A DNA stretch of 64,000 nt from JBAXBF01 sp034429745 (GCA_034429745.1 DAOUFY010000108.1:7847-71846); one strand, 5' to 3'; numbered from the stretch's first letter, positions 1-8,171 are shown. Numbers and translations are program-made. The notes: generated by a model from the sequence alone, not told the origin.

Positions 1-17
1 AAGCGGGGAGGTACAGC

Positions 18-1070
18 ATGTTGGGATTTCGGATTGAAAAAGCTCCTGCCCCTATATGGGTTCGTTTTCTTATACCTATTATGGGCGTGATAATAACGTT
101 TATTCTAACATCGGTATTAATTCTTTGGGCTGGAGCTAATCCTTTTGAAGCATATTATTACTTTCTTATTGCACCGCTATCCAGTCATGTTAGTGCGATA
201 GAGGTTTTAGTTAAATCTACCCCATTATTGCTGACCGGCGCAGCAGTTACTTTTGCATTTTCAGCGAATTTTTGGAATATTGGAGCTGAGGGGCAAATGA
301 TTGCCGGAGCTATGGTAGCTGCGTGGCTGGGTATAGTTTTAAAAGATGTTTCCCCCGCTGTTGGAATTCCAGCAATGATTGTAGGTGGGTTTATTGGAGG
401 AGTACTGTGGGTACTTATCCCGGCAGTCCTTAAGGTGAAACTTGAAGTAGATGAAGTAGTAACGACTCTGTTGATGAATTCTGTGATTCTTTTTATTGTT
501 AGTTACTTTCTAAATGGTCCTTGGCGCGATCCCATATCCGGCTGGCCTCAATCGCCTGAGATAGCCTCGGGAACGATGTTTGTGAAGCTGATTCCACGCA
601 CAAGATTGCATTTGGGTTTCGTAATAGCTCTATTTGTGATATTGCTTGAATGGCTTGTACTGACTCGGACGACTTTTGGCTTGCGCATGCGTGCTGTTGG
701 TCTGGGTAAAGAAGCGGCTCGCTTTTCGGGCATCAATATCCAACGAACAATGCTCATTTCAGCCTTGGTCAGTGGTGGAATCGCTGCTGTAGCCGGAGCA
801 GGAGAAGTAGCGGGTATTCATTATCACCTTATAGAAGCGATATCCGGTGGTATAGGTTATAGCGGTATTATTATTGCAACTTTAGCAGGACTAAACCCAT
901 TAGGGGTTATTCCAGCAGCTTTATTTATTGGTTTGATTGACACAGGAGCACAGTCAGTCAGCCGTTCCCTAGGTGTGCCGATTTATTTAGGAGATGTTGT
1001 GCAAGCTGCACTATTATTAGTTGTGTTGGCACTTTTTGTTTTACAGAATTATCGCATTCGGAGAGCATGA
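18..1070 (+). CDS. ABC transporter permease, nucleoside/simple-sugar type (YufP/NupB-like)
   Basis: Integral membrane permease of the BPD_transp_2 family, 350 aa with about nine or ten hydrophobic segments. The stretch NFWNIGAEGQM near residue 88 is the conserved signature of this family in nucleoside and basic-membrane-protein importers. The ATG follows a GGGGAGG ribosome site at bases 5-11. The stop overlaps the start of the second permease by 4 bp (ATGA), so the two are translationally coupled and probably form a heterodimer. The ATPase and the substrate-binding lipoprotein are expected just upstream, outside the window. Nucleoside specificity is inferred from family resemblance only; other ligands are possible. 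Confidence 0.9.
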   Translation: MLGFRIEKAPAPIWVRFLIPIMGVIITFILTSVLILWAGANPFEAYYYFLIAPLSSHVSAIEVLVKSTPLLLTGAAVTFAFSANFWNIGAEGQMIAGAMVAAWLGIVLKDVSPAVGIPAMIVGGFIGGVLWVLIPAVLKVKLEVDEVVTTLLMNSVILFIVSYFLNGPWRDPISGWPQSPEIASGTMFVKLIPRTRLHLGFVIALFVILLEWLVLTRTTFGLRMRAVGLGKEAARFSGINIQRTMLISALVSGGIAAVAGAGEVAGIHYHLIEAISGGIGYSGIIIATLAGLNPLGVIPAALFIGLIDTGAQSVSRSLGVPIYLGDVVQAALLLVVLALFVLQNYRIRRA

Positions 1071-1987
1071 TGGAAGTGGATATTTTTCTTATCGGGTTAA
1101 TTGCAGCAACACTGCGGGTGGCTACCCCATTAATATTTGGAACATTAGGAGAATTGTTTGCAGAGCGCGCGGGCGTATTGAATTTGAGCATTGAAGGAAC
1201 GATGTTCCTCGGTGCATTTGTAGGTTTTGCGGTGGCAAGTTTGAGCGGCTCGCTTTGGTTGGGTTTTTTTATTGCTGTCCTTGCTGGGGCGATCTGCGGA
1301 TTAGTCATGGCTTTGTTGGCAGTTTGGCTTGGGGTTAATCAACATGTTTCAGGACTTGGGGCGACACTATTGTGGAGTGGTGTATCTCTTTATGGTTTTC
1401 GTTTAGTATTCGGTGAACCTGAAGTACCACCTTCCATACGTCCCTTTGTGCCAATATCACCTTTTGGTGATGTGCCCATTGTAGGTCCAATATTCCAACA
1501 GCATATCCTTACATATGTTGCTCTTGCTTTAGTACCTATAACTGCTTGGTTGCTGTACCGTACTCGGTTTGGGTTAGCCATCCGTGCAGTGGGTGAAAAT
1601 CCGGAAGCAGTAGATGCTGCCGGGTTGAATGTCTATGCTATCCGTACAGTTGCTTTGGTCATTGGCGGGATTTTAATGGCGGCTGGTGGAGCGTTTCTCG
1701 CTTTAGCACAGTTGGGTGCTTTTACATATGGCATTATAGCAGGCAGAGGCTGGGTATGCATTGCTTTGATAATCTTTGCTAATTGGCATCCTTGGGGTGT
1801 TTTTTGGGGTTCTATACTCTTTGGCGGGATTTCTGCATTGCAACTGCGGTTGCAGGTATCCGGTTTATCATTACCTTATGAATTCTTTTTAGCTCTACCT
1901 TACTTGGTTACCATTCTAGCGTTGGCAATTGCTGGAAGGAATGCTTCAGCTCCTGCTATGCTGTTAAAACCTTATAGACGGGAGTAA
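1067..1987 (+). CDS. ABC transporter permease, second subunit (YufQ/NupC-like)
   Basis: Second permease of the same importer, 306 aa and strongly hydrophobic throughout. It has the family signature GVLNLSIEGTMFLGA near residue 40 and a GLAIRAVGENPEAVDAAGLN segment near residue 172, the expected cytoplasmic coupling region facing the ATPase. The start overlaps the previous stop. A second ATG lies three bases downstream in another frame and is not used. The import complex would be permease 1, permease 2, an ATPase and a lipoprotein of the BmpA type. Substrate not provable here. Confidence 0.9.
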   Translation: MMEVDIFLIGLIAATLRVATPLIFGTLGELFAERAGVLNLSIEGTMFLGAFVGFAVASLSGSLWLGFFIAVLAGAICGLVMALLAVWLGVNQHVSGLGATLLWSGVSLYGFRLVFGEPEVPPSIRPFVPISPFGDVPIVGPIFQQHILTYVALALVPITAWLLYRTRFGLAIRAVGENPEAVDAAGLNVYAIRTVALVIGGILMAAGGAFLALAQLGAFTYGIIAGRGWVCIALIIFANWHPWGVFWGSILFGGISALQLRLQVSGLSLPYEFFLALPYLVTILALAIAGRNASAPAMLLKPYRRE

Positions 1988-2029
1988 TAACCTTTTCTTT
2001 TTATTTACTGATTTTAAGGAAAGTATGTC

Positions 2030-2656
2030 ATGAATCGGCGCAATGAGAAACAAGGATTAGAGGCTTTATTGAAAGCCTTGGCAGAAAAACAGCTTCAATC
2101 AAGTGCCAAAACGCCTGTTTCATCCTCAACCCATTCAGCTAAAGGGAAATCCGCATCAATTCGGCGCGAGCAGTGGATTAAACATATAGCCGTCGAGCAG
2201 ATCAATCGCGAACCATGGGAAGTGCGCCGCCGCTATCGTTACCCTCCAGTCATACCTGAGGATATTGTTCAATCTATCAATACGGGTGTATCTAGAGGTG
2301 TGCTGGAGCTGGATTCTGATCCAATTGCAGCCAGTTTGGCAGATGCCAATGAAATACGAAAAATGATTGATATGGGGAGGATGGACGCGTCTGAGCTCCC
2401 TTTGTTAAAATATCGAATTGATAAGATTCTTGGATTGACCAAGCGAGAACACCCGCCAGATGGGCGGGAAATGCTTTCCTCATTAGCATATTATTACCGT
2501 GGCTCAATAGAGAAACTCAATCAAATACGAGCCGATGCTTTAGCAGATATGATGGATGATTATCAAAGATCGCTGATCACAAAAGAAGAATTGGAAAGAT
2601 ATCAACAGGAGCTGAATGAGATTATTGACCAATACTTGCCAGCGCAAGGTAAATAA
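2030..2656 (+). CDS. hypothetical charged protein upstream of flagellin
   Basis: I do not recognise this 208-aa protein. It has no signal peptide or membrane segment. Residues 1-45 are polar, Ser/Lys-rich and probably disordered. Residues 48-80 carry a compact motif with REPWEVRRRYRYPP. Residues 105-205 look helical and rich in Glu, Asp and Arg, suggesting a coiled or three-helix domain. A GGAAAG site precedes the ATG. It sits 43 bp after the permease pair and 165 bp before flagellin, whose promoter begins about 40 bp past this stop, so it is probably not part of the flagellin transcript. A motility link would be guesswork. Confidence 0.75.
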   Translation: MNRRNEKQGLEALLKALAEKQLQSSAKTPVSSSTHSAKGKSASIRREQWIKHIAVEQINREPWEVRRRYRYPPVIPEDIVQSINTGVSRGVLELDSDPIAASLADANEIRKMIDMGRMDASELPLLKYRIDKILGLTKREHPPDGREMLSSLAYYYRGSIEKLNQIRADALADMMDDYQRSLITKEELERYQQELNEIIDQYLPAQGK

Positions 2657-2695
2657 TGGTTTAATTAATTTACGCATAATTTACGCTTGAAAAAC

Positions 2696-2722
2696 TAAAG
2701 CCTGTATAAAGAAATCCGATAA
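2696..2722 (+). promoter_or_regulatory. sigma-28 (FliA/SigD) promoter of the flagellin gene
   Basis: TAAAGCCT, an 11-base spacer, then TCCGATAA. The known sigma-28 consensus is TAAAGTTT-N11-GCCGATAA, so the -35 core TAAAG, the exact spacer length and seven of eight -10 bases match. It lies about 100 bp before the flagellin ATG, the correct orientation for a class III flagellar gene. Confidence 0.85.
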
Positions 2723-2737
2723 GAGGAGTGTAATCAA

Positions 2738-2797
2738 GTTTGCAAGTTTAGTATTTTTGCAAACAAATCAAAAAATCAATGGGGAAGGAAAACCCCA
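2738..2797 (+). promoter_or_regulatory. flagellin 5' leader with two hairpins
   Basis: Two stem-loops lie between the sigma-28 promoter and the flagellin start. The first pairs GTTTGCAA (2738-2745) with TTGCAAAC (2757-2764) around an 11-nt loop. The second pairs TGGGG (2780-2784) with CCCCA (2793-2797). A strong AAGGAGGT site follows at 2809-2816. Such structured leaders often stabilise abundant messages; that role here is inferred. Confidence 0.5.
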
Positions 2798-2821
2798 CAA
2801 AATTAAACAAGGAGGTTTAAA

Positions 2822-3715
2822 ATGGCAAGTGTAGATGTAACTCGTGTAGCAGGGAATATTGGTGCTCTCAATGCGTTGAACTCATTGAACTATGTGAATG
2901 GTGAGCTGGCATTGCACCAGACTCGATTGGCGACGGGCAAGCGCATTAACTATGCGTATGAGGACCCGGCAGGATTGAACTTAGCGACGACCTTTGATGT
3001 GCGTAGGCAAGGGCTGCAGGTAGCGTTGAACAGCATTGGAGACTCAAAGAACATGCTAGCGACCGCTGAAGGTGGGTTGCGCAAGATTCAAGACATATTG
3101 GTGAAGATGAAGAACAAGGCAATGGAAGCCATTGGCGACACCATTGGTCAAAGCGAGCGCGATGCTGTTGCTGCCCAGCTTTTGGACTACGCCGCAGAAA
3201 TCAATAACATTGCTGATCAAACTCAATGGAATGCTACTCGTCTGATTTCAGGTTCTGGTGCCAGTGGTTATGGAACTGGTGTTTCACAGCTTTCGTTCTT
3301 GGTGGACTCGTCTGGAGGCAGTGTTGGTTTCAGCTTCACTAATGATTCAAACGGCGGCTTTGGACTGACAGGGTTAGGTTTAACAACCGGCAGCAGCGGA
3401 ACAGGTGCAGTCGCAAGAGTAGCTTCAGGTGGTTCTGTGGCATATACTGTTGCTCAAGAAATTGATACAGCTTTAGCTCGTGTCAAGCAAGGTGTTCGCG
3501 AAGTTGGTTCCTTCATGGCAAGACTGACCTTCAAAGAGGATTCTTTAACGGTTCAATATACCAACACAGAAGCAGCCTACAACCGTATTATGAATGCTAA
3601 CATGGCAGAAGAGCAAGTGAACGCCAGCAAGTACGCCATCCTGCAGCAAACGGCTACTGCAATGCTCTCACAAGCTAATGTGGCACCGCAGTTCATTCTC
3701 TCACTATTCAGATAA
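2822..3715 (+). CDS. fliC: flagellin
   Basis: Structural subunit of the flagellar filament, exported by the flagellar type III apparatus. At 297 aa it is short. Residues 1-145 form the conserved D0/D1 region, with the RLATGKRINYAYEDPAGLNLA motif typical of flagellins and a heptad pattern. Residues 145-200 are a Gly/Ser-rich variable loop. Residues 200-297 are the returning D1/D0 helices, ending in ILSLFR instead of the usual LL-R tail. There is no N-terminal signal sequence, as expected. The start is fixed by AAGGAGGT seven bases upstream. No other flagellar gene is in the window, but the sigma-28 promoter implies a regulon elsewhere. A 14-bp hairpin follows the stop. Confidence 0.93.
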   Translation: MASVDVTRVAGNIGALNALNSLNYVNGELALHQTRLATGKRINYAYEDPAGLNLATTFDVRRQGLQVALNSIGDSKNMLATAEGGLRKIQDILVKMKNKAMEAIGDTIGQSERDAVAAQLLDYAAEINNIADQTQWNATRLISGSGASGYGTGVSQLSFLVDSSGGSVGFSFTNDSNGGFGLTGLGLTTGSSGTGAVARVASGGSVAYTVAQEIDTALARVKQGVREVGSFMARLTFKEDSLTVQYTNTEAAYNRIMNANMAEEQVNASKYAILQQTATAMLSQANVAPQFILSLFR

Positions 3716-3736
3716 TCATCAGTCAGTATATCATTC

Positions 3737-3770
3737 TGAGAGGGGAGCAAAGTCTATTGCTCCCCTCTCA
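3737..3770 (+). terminator. hairpin after flagellin
   Basis: A perfect 14-bp stem (3737-3750 with 3757-3770) closes a 6-nt loop. The downstream bases TTAGCATG are not a good U-tract, so it may act as a 3' stabiliser or a partial terminator instead of a full intrinsic terminator. Confidence 0.6.
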
Positions 3771-3775
3771 TTAGC

Positions 3776-4168
3776 ATGTGGTGCAAGGCAATGTTATCCT
3801 TACTCCCGGAATACATTCCCATGGATGTACTTTTAGGCATAGGATTAGGAACTATTAGCGGGTTATTAGCTGCAATTTTTTTGCCTCTTGGAGTAAATAA
3901 AAACCCCGCTGGATTTGTTGTAGTTATTGCCTTTGTTGGTTCACTTTTTGGATTTTATTTATTAGGAATTTTCCCATTAACGGTTGTCGTAGTAACTTTA
4001 GCTGTCTTAATCTTTTTGTGGGTAACTTTGCCGGTCTGGTTTGGCAAGGTAAAAACTGATAAAGTAATCACAGATATTGAAGAAAGGATTGTGGAAGTTG
4101 TCTCGCCTGAAGGCAGGCAAGCAGTATTAGAGGAATTAGGTATTGTTCAGCCAATGGAGTTAAAGTGA
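3776..4168 (+). CDS. small membrane protein, unknown function
   Basis: A 130-aa protein with two or three hydrophobic helices between residues 15 and 90 (GIGLGTISGLLAAIFLPLG, then a long aliphatic stretch). A short charged tail from about residue 95 contains VSPEGRQAVLEELGI. I do not recognise the family. The Gly-rich first helices followed by a small soluble tail resemble small membrane scaffolds, but no function can be assigned. The first ATG lies only 5 bases past the flagellin hairpin and has no ribosome site; 3791 or 3821 are alternative in-frame starts. It ends at a strong convergent terminator. Confidence 0.65.
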   Translation: MWCKAMLSLLPEYIPMDVLLGIGLGTISGLLAAIFLPLGVNKNPAGFVVVIAFVGSLFGFYLLGIFPLTVVVVTLAVLIFLWVTLPVWFGKVKTDKVITDIEERIVEVVSPEGRQAVLEELGIVQPMELK

Positions 4169-4191
4169 GAGATTGGCTAATCTTGAAACCT

Positions 4192-4230
4192 AAAAAGGGA
4201 TAGGCAGAGGACCTATCCCTTTTTTTATTT
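4192..4230 (+). terminator. bidirectional intrinsic terminator
   Basis: Perfect 13-bp stem (4192-4204 with 4212-4224) with a 7-nt loop. T-rich tracts occur in both directions because the stem itself begins with AAAAA and ends with TTTTT. It separates the small membrane protein from the convergent phosphofructokinase gene. Confidence 0.9.
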
Positions 4231-5450
4231 TATCCTTCGCTGGTCATGATGAACAGAGGCTTCATTTCAAAGGAACGGTATTGCGGGCGTAATCGCTCGG
4301 TGTTGTAATGCTCTTTCACGTTGACCACTTTCTTATGACTGGTTACTACTTCGATGGGCATGTTATCATATCGTCCATTCTTTAGAACCACAAGGCGGCC
4401 ATGTACTTTATTAAGGATAAGGTCTAAAGCTAGATTGCCATAAGCCATCGGCACAATGGAATCGATGGCATCTGGATCACCACTACGTACAAGATAGCCT
4501 AGTTTTTGTGTAATTGTCTCGACCTTTTTGCCTTTGTTGAACTTTGGTGAAAGTTTTTTAAGTTCAGAAGATACTAGATCACCAATTCCACCGAGTTTGG
4601 CATGTCCGTACGCGTCTGTTGTACGATCTTGGAACACCATTTCTCCACCTTCAAACATTGCCCCTTCGGAAACAATGACAATAGAGTAGCGGCTGGGGTT
4701 TTGTTCGCGATCGTAAGAAAGCAACTCCGTGAGGTGTTCCATATTGAATTTATATTCTGGTATTACACAGCGGTGAGCAGCGCCAGCCATGGTTGGGAGC
4801 ATAGCAGTGAAGCCAGCGTAGCGACCAAATACTTCAATGACGAGGAAACGTTCATGAGAGCCGGCAGAAGTACGCAAGGTGTTTACCATGTTGATCGTCC
4901 GAGTAACACAGGTGCTGAAACCAATGCAGTAATCGGTGCCGGGAACGTCGTTATCCATTGTTTTAGGTATCGCGATTACTTTCACGCCTTCCTGGAACAA
5001 ACGAACTCCGTAGCTAAGGGTATCATCTCCACCAATGGGAATAAGATAGTCAATGCCTAAGTAGTCAAGATTTTTCAACACTTCAGGAGTAAGGTCGTTC
5101 TTTTCGGCAGTATAGACATCTTTAAGGTGATCGGGAACGTTTTCCTTTGAGACGTTGCTTGGGTTAGTGCGGGAACTGTGCAGAAAAGTGCCTCCGGTTC
5201 TCCCAGCACGATTTACAACATCGCTGGTTAGGTATTGGTAGCAATTGCTGTTGTCAGCGTTTTTGTCGCGTATCATCTCTACCAAACCCGCCCAGCCGCG
5301 GCGAAAACCAATTACTTGGTAACCTTCACGAGCAGCCCGGATGGTTACTGCTCGGATGGCGGGGTTTAATCCAGGCACATCACCACCCCCGGTCAGGATG
5401 CCAATCACCCCTTGTTTCTTTTTTATGTTTACAGTAGGATTAGTCATCAT
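4230..5450 (-). CDS. pfp: 6-phosphofructokinase, probably pyrophosphate-dependent
   Basis: Phosphorylates fructose 6-phosphate to the 1,6-bisphosphate in glycolysis. The 406-aa protein has GILTGGGDVPGLNPAIRA at the N terminus (phosphoryl-donor loop) and the catalytic loop PKTMDNDVPGTD. Two residues known to discriminate donors both point to PPi: the second Asp in GGDDT, where ATP enzymes have Gly (GGDGS), and Lys in PKTMDND, where ATP enzymes have Gly. With PPi as donor the step is reversible. A GGAGG site precedes tandem ATG codons. The gene stands alone, facing the previous cluster. Donor choice is predicted from residues only. Confidence 0.88.
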   Translation of the reverse strand: MMTNPTVNIKKKQGVIGILTGGGDVPGLNPAIRAVTIRAAREGYQVIGFRRGWAGLVEMIRDKNADNSNCYQYLTSDVVNRAGRTGGTFLHSSRTNPSNVSKENVPDHLKDVYTAEKNDLTPEVLKNLDYLGIDYLIPIGGDDTLSYGVRLFQEGVKVIAIPKTMDNDVPGTDYCIGFSTCVTRTINMVNTLRTSAGSHERFLVIEVFGRYAGFTAMLPTMAGAAHRCVIPEYKFNMEHLTELLSYDREQNPSRYSIVIVSEGAMFEGGEMVFQDRTTDAYGHAKLGGIGDLVSSELKKLSPKFNKGKKVETITQKLGYLVRSGDPDAIDSIVPMAYGNLALDLILNKVHGRLVVLKNGRYDNMPIEVVTSHKKVVNVKEHYNTERLRPQYRSFEMKPLFIMTSEG

Positions 5451-5508
5451 TAAACCTCCGAATATAAATAAATCATTATGAAAGAATAATAATAATAAAA
5501 ATAGTGTA

Positions 5509-5524
5509 CTCTCATATTGGAGAG
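5509..5524 (-). terminator. weak hairpin after the Cys-rich protein gene
   Basis: CTCTC (5509-5513) pairs with GAGAG (5520-5524) around a 6-nt loop, followed on the minus strand by an AT-rich run. It lies in the 82-bp gap between two minus-strand genes. The short stem makes it tentative. Confidence 0.3.
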
Positions 5525-5532
5525 GAATACTA

Positions 5533-6138
5533 CTACTTCAAATGTGGATCACCATAACCACAAACAAATAAATCAACTTCACCATCTGCGGCGTCTAAAC
5601 CCCATGGATCACAGCCGCATTCGTGAATGTTTTTTGTGCAAGAGGAACATGTTTGTACTTGGCACCAGTCGTAGCACACTTGCGCTTCATAAGCAGTTCG
5701 AAAACTTTTGCAAGTGATATTGGTCGCTTCACAATCGCACTCTCCCTTCACTGAGACCGGGGTAATTAATGCCGCAGCAGAAATACATTTTCCTTCCGGA
5801 TCTTTTGTACATTCTGTAGGTTGTGAGGCTGGAATGTAAATTCGGGTAGGAGTTGGGATGAGGGTTGGAGTATTGGTTGGCAATGGTGTACTGGTAGGAA
5901 GCGGGGTGTTGGTAGGAGTTGATGTGGGCAGCGGAGTATCCGTGGGAAACGCAGCTAGCGTTTCTGCTATGGCAGTTTCAGCAAAGCCGGCCGGCAAGGG
6001 TGTTTTGGCTGCTGAAAAGGCGCTGCCAATTGCTGAAATGATCAAATAAATGACCACTACGAACACGATGAGTGATATGCTGCCTATGGCTATCACCACC
6101 GCAATATTTTTCTGGTTTGTTTTTTGGCTTCTAATCAT
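5533..6138 (-). CDS. membrane-anchored Cys-rich protein with Thr/Pro linker
   Basis: A 201-aa protein in three parts. A short basic N terminus leads into one transmembrane helix at about residues 12-38 (VVIAIGSISLIVFVVVIYLI). Then comes a linker of repeated TPLPTSTP units at about 60-100. The C-terminal region has about a dozen Cys, including CDCEATNITC and CYDWCQVQTCSSC. The Cys-rich part is probably outside the cell and disulfide-bonded. No catalytic family is recognised. I chose the ATG with GGAGA 11 bases upstream; a TTG six codons earlier is less likely. Thr/Pro-linked surface proteins of this style recur in this window. Confidence 0.75.
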   Translation of the reverse strand: MIRSQKTNQKNIAVVIAIGSISLIVFVVVIYLIISAIGSAFSAAKTPLPAGFAETAIAETLAAFPTDTPLPTSTPTNTPLPTSTPLPTNTPTLIPTPTRIYIPASQPTECTKDPEGKCISAAALITPVSVKGECDCEATNITCKSFRTAYEAQVCYDWCQVQTCSSCTKNIHECGCDPWGLDAADGEVDLFVCGYGDPHLK

Positions 6139-6187
6139 ACTTGTTGTGTTCTCCAAAACATGATTCTAACTTTATTATAGCACATTG

Positions 6188-6910
6188 TTACATAGAATTT
6201 TTACGGATTGAATAAATATCTCTTATCATCTGAATGGTATCTCGAACAAGGTTCAGCTTGCTTTCGGGATTAAAGTACCAATGAATGGGTACTTCGACAA
6301 TTCTATAGTGATGTTTACGGGCAAGAAAAAGAATTTCAACGTCGAATGCCCATCCCATTTGAGTCTGTAATTTAAAAAGGTTTTCTGCAGCTTGAGCTGT
6401 AAAGCACTTAAACCCGCATTGAGTATCCCGTAATCCTGGTAAAGCCAACCAACGAATGAGTAGGTTAATAAACCTGCCTCCCCAGTGACGATAGAGAGGT
6501 TCGTTGTATCTAACTGCTCCATTAGCTTCACGCGAGCCAATAGCAACATCATAGTTATTTAATAATGGAGGCAAGAAAAGGGAAATTTCTTCAATCGGCA
6601 TGGAGAGATCGGCATCGGCCATGAAACGATAAGCACCTTGGGCAGCAAGCATACCGCGCTGAACAGCCCGTCCTTTGCCTTTTTGCTCTTCATGAATGGC
6701 TGTGATGGTAACTTGAGCATTAGATAGGTTCTGGCTGGCATGTTGAGCAATGCGGAATGTATCATCCTGACTTCCATTTTCAATAATCAACACTTCAGAA
6801 GTGTAGTTCTGCTGCTTAAGGAAACTGAGGATTTTTTCTAATGTGCTAGGCAAGCGCTTGGCTTCATTGTGAGCTGGGATAATAATTGAAAGATAGATAT
6901 CCTTATTCAT
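6188..6910 (-). CDS. family 2 glycosyltransferase, dolichyl-phosphate-glucose synthase-like
   Basis: A 240-aa GT-A fold glycosyltransferase that likely moves a sugar from a nucleotide donor to a polyprenyl phosphate. It has the GT2 start LSIIIPAHNEAKRLP, the nucleotide-binding ENGSQDDT segment, and the metal-binding DADLSMP motif near residue 118. The QCGFKCF segment near residue 165 is typical of the DPG/DPM synthase branch. There are no C-terminal membrane helices, so it is a peripheral enzyme. It may serve surface glycan or protein glycosylation; substrate unknown. The ribosome site is poor. Confidence 0.85.
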   Translation of the reverse strand: MNKDIYLSIIIPAHNEAKRLPSTLEKILSFLKQQNYTSEVLIIENGSQDDTFRIAQHASQNLSNAQVTITAIHEEQKGKGRAVQRGMLAAQGAYRFMADADLSMPIEEISLFLPPLLNNYDVAIGSREANGAVRYNEPLYRHWGGRFINLLIRWLALPGLRDTQCGFKCFTAQAAENLFKLQTQMGWAFDVEILFLARKHHYRIVEVPIHWYFNPESKLNLVRDTIQMIRDIYSIRKNSM

Positions 6911-6991
6911 AAATAAGCGTTGTGTTTTTTATGAAATTGTGTTGGTTTAAAAAAGGTAAACTAACTCATATATTATGCAGAGCAAATTTTG

Positions 6992-7031
6992 ATGCTCATT
7001 ATATCATGATATCATGAAAAAACTTGAGCAT
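6992..7031. promoter_or_regulatory. nested palindrome in a divergent intergenic region
   Basis: A 14-bp perfect palindrome TCATGATATCATGA (7004-7017) sits inside a wider inverted repeat, ATGCTCA (6992-6998) with TGAGCAT (7025-7031). It lies between the minus-strand glycosyltransferase and the plus-strand acetyltransferase, where an operator would be expected. The symmetry is seen; regulator binding is inference. Confidence 0.45.
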
Positions 7032-7114
7032 AAGTAGAAACCAGCGGCATAGGTTGATGAGGTTTTTTGCATCTCGCTCTTTCCCTAAGAAGGAAAACGT
7101 GTTAGACTAAACAT

Positions 7115-8101
7115 ATGGGTGCCCAAGCTGTTGCTCTTTCAGTTTTGCCGAATAGGCATCTTCGTCCTCTTGACCGTAAGCGGGATTTGCATGCTGTGGC
7201 TGACCTCATTGAATTGTGTTTTGCAGATACATTGGATGAAGACGGGCGCAATTATATAAAACGCATGCGCTTTCTCTCTACTCAACAAAACTCCGCTCTA
7301 TCTGCATGGAATGATGAAAGCATGAGGATGGGGGGATATGTTTGGGAAGTTGATGGAAAGATTGTAGGGAATTTGAGTGTGCTTTCTTATGCAGGTATTT
7401 TGTATCCTTTTGATTTGAAAGTGATGATGATTGCTAATGTAGCCGTGCATCCTCAATACAGGCGCCAAGGTATTGCTAGACAGTTGACCCAAAGAGCTGT
7501 AAATGATTTGAGGCGGCTGGAAAATGTGCCGATCTGGCTGCATGTGAGGGCTGAGAACCGTTCAGCTTATAACCTGTATGCTTCATTAGGGTTTGAAGAA
7601 CGTTTTCGCCGCACGCTTTGGATTCATAAATCGCCTTTGGAGATGATTGATCTTGAAAAGCCACACACAACCGTTGCTGTAAAAGAACGAGCTAAAAAAG
7701 ATTGGCAACAGCAAAAGGATTGGTTTCTACGGACATATCCGCCTGATATGTGGTGGTATTATGCAGTAACACCGCGCTTGCTTAAGCCCGGTTTCATTGG
7801 ATTGATGTACAGTCTCCTATCAAACATTAGTGTATTTCAATGGTCGGTATTTTTAAAAAAGCAATTAATTGGTGTTGCAGCTTGGCAGCCTACTGCACAT
7901 GCGGCAGATTATTGCTGGCTGATGGTCGAACAAGAGCATGAAGAACAAGCGTTATCCATTGTACTCCCTTATTTAGCTTCTAGGGTTGGCAGCCGGAAGC
8001 CCTTTATGATAGATTATCCGCTTCAAAGAGGGACGGAAGTGCTTCAAAGGCTAGGATTTCGTCCGCATCAAACGTTGATTTGGATGAGTTATCGTCAATA
8101 A
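7115..8101 (+). CDS. GNAT-family N-acetyltransferase
   Basis: A 328-aa protein. Residues 15-175 form a GNAT domain with acetyl-CoA-binding motif A at VAVHPQYRRQGIARQLTQRAV and a motif B-like NLYASLGFEERFRR. Residues 190-328 are a second, weaker region with a possible degenerate GNAT fold (VLQRLGFRPHQTLIWMSY), so this may be a tandem-GNAT protein. The acceptor is unknown. It runs to 83 bp before tRNA-Asn and reads into that promoter region. The start has no strong ribosome site; AAGGA lies some 20 bases upstream. Confidence 0.82.
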   Translation: MGAQAVALSVLPNRHLRPLDRKRDLHAVADLIELCFADTLDEDGRNYIKRMRFLSTQQNSALSAWNDESMRMGGYVWEVDGKIVGNLSVLSYAGILYPFDLKVMMIANVAVHPQYRRQGIARQLTQRAVNDLRRLENVPIWLHVRAENRSAYNLYASLGFEERFRRTLWIHKSPLEMIDLEKPHTTVAVKERAKKDWQQQKDWFLRTYPPDMWWYYAVTPRLLKPGFIGLMYSLLSNISVFQWSVFLKKQLIGVAAWQPTAHAADYCWLMVEQEHEEQALSIVLPYLASRVGSRKPFMIDYPLQRGTEVLQRLGFRPHQTLIWMSYRQ

Positions 8102-8142
8102 TTGAATAGAGAGAAAAGGGGAAAAAAATTTTTTATCATCTC

Positions 8143-8171
8143 TTGACAAGCTGAGCAGAAAAACATATAAT
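8143..8171 (+). promoter_or_regulatory. consensus sigma-70 promoter for tRNA-Asn
   Basis: TTGACA (8143-8148), a 17-bp spacer, and TATAAT (8166-8171). Both hexamers match consensus exactly. The predicted transcript begins just ahead of the tRNA at 8185. Confidence 0.9.

Noticed and set aside
4602..5060. A 152-codon open frame on the plus strand inside the phosphofructokinase gene
   Set aside because: It is antisense to a conserved enzyme, its product has no recognisable motif, and it has no convincing ribosome site.
5850..5950. Short tandem repeat on the plus strand
   Set aside because: It is the coding sequence of the Thr/Pro linker (TPLPTSTP units) of the minus-strand anchored protein.
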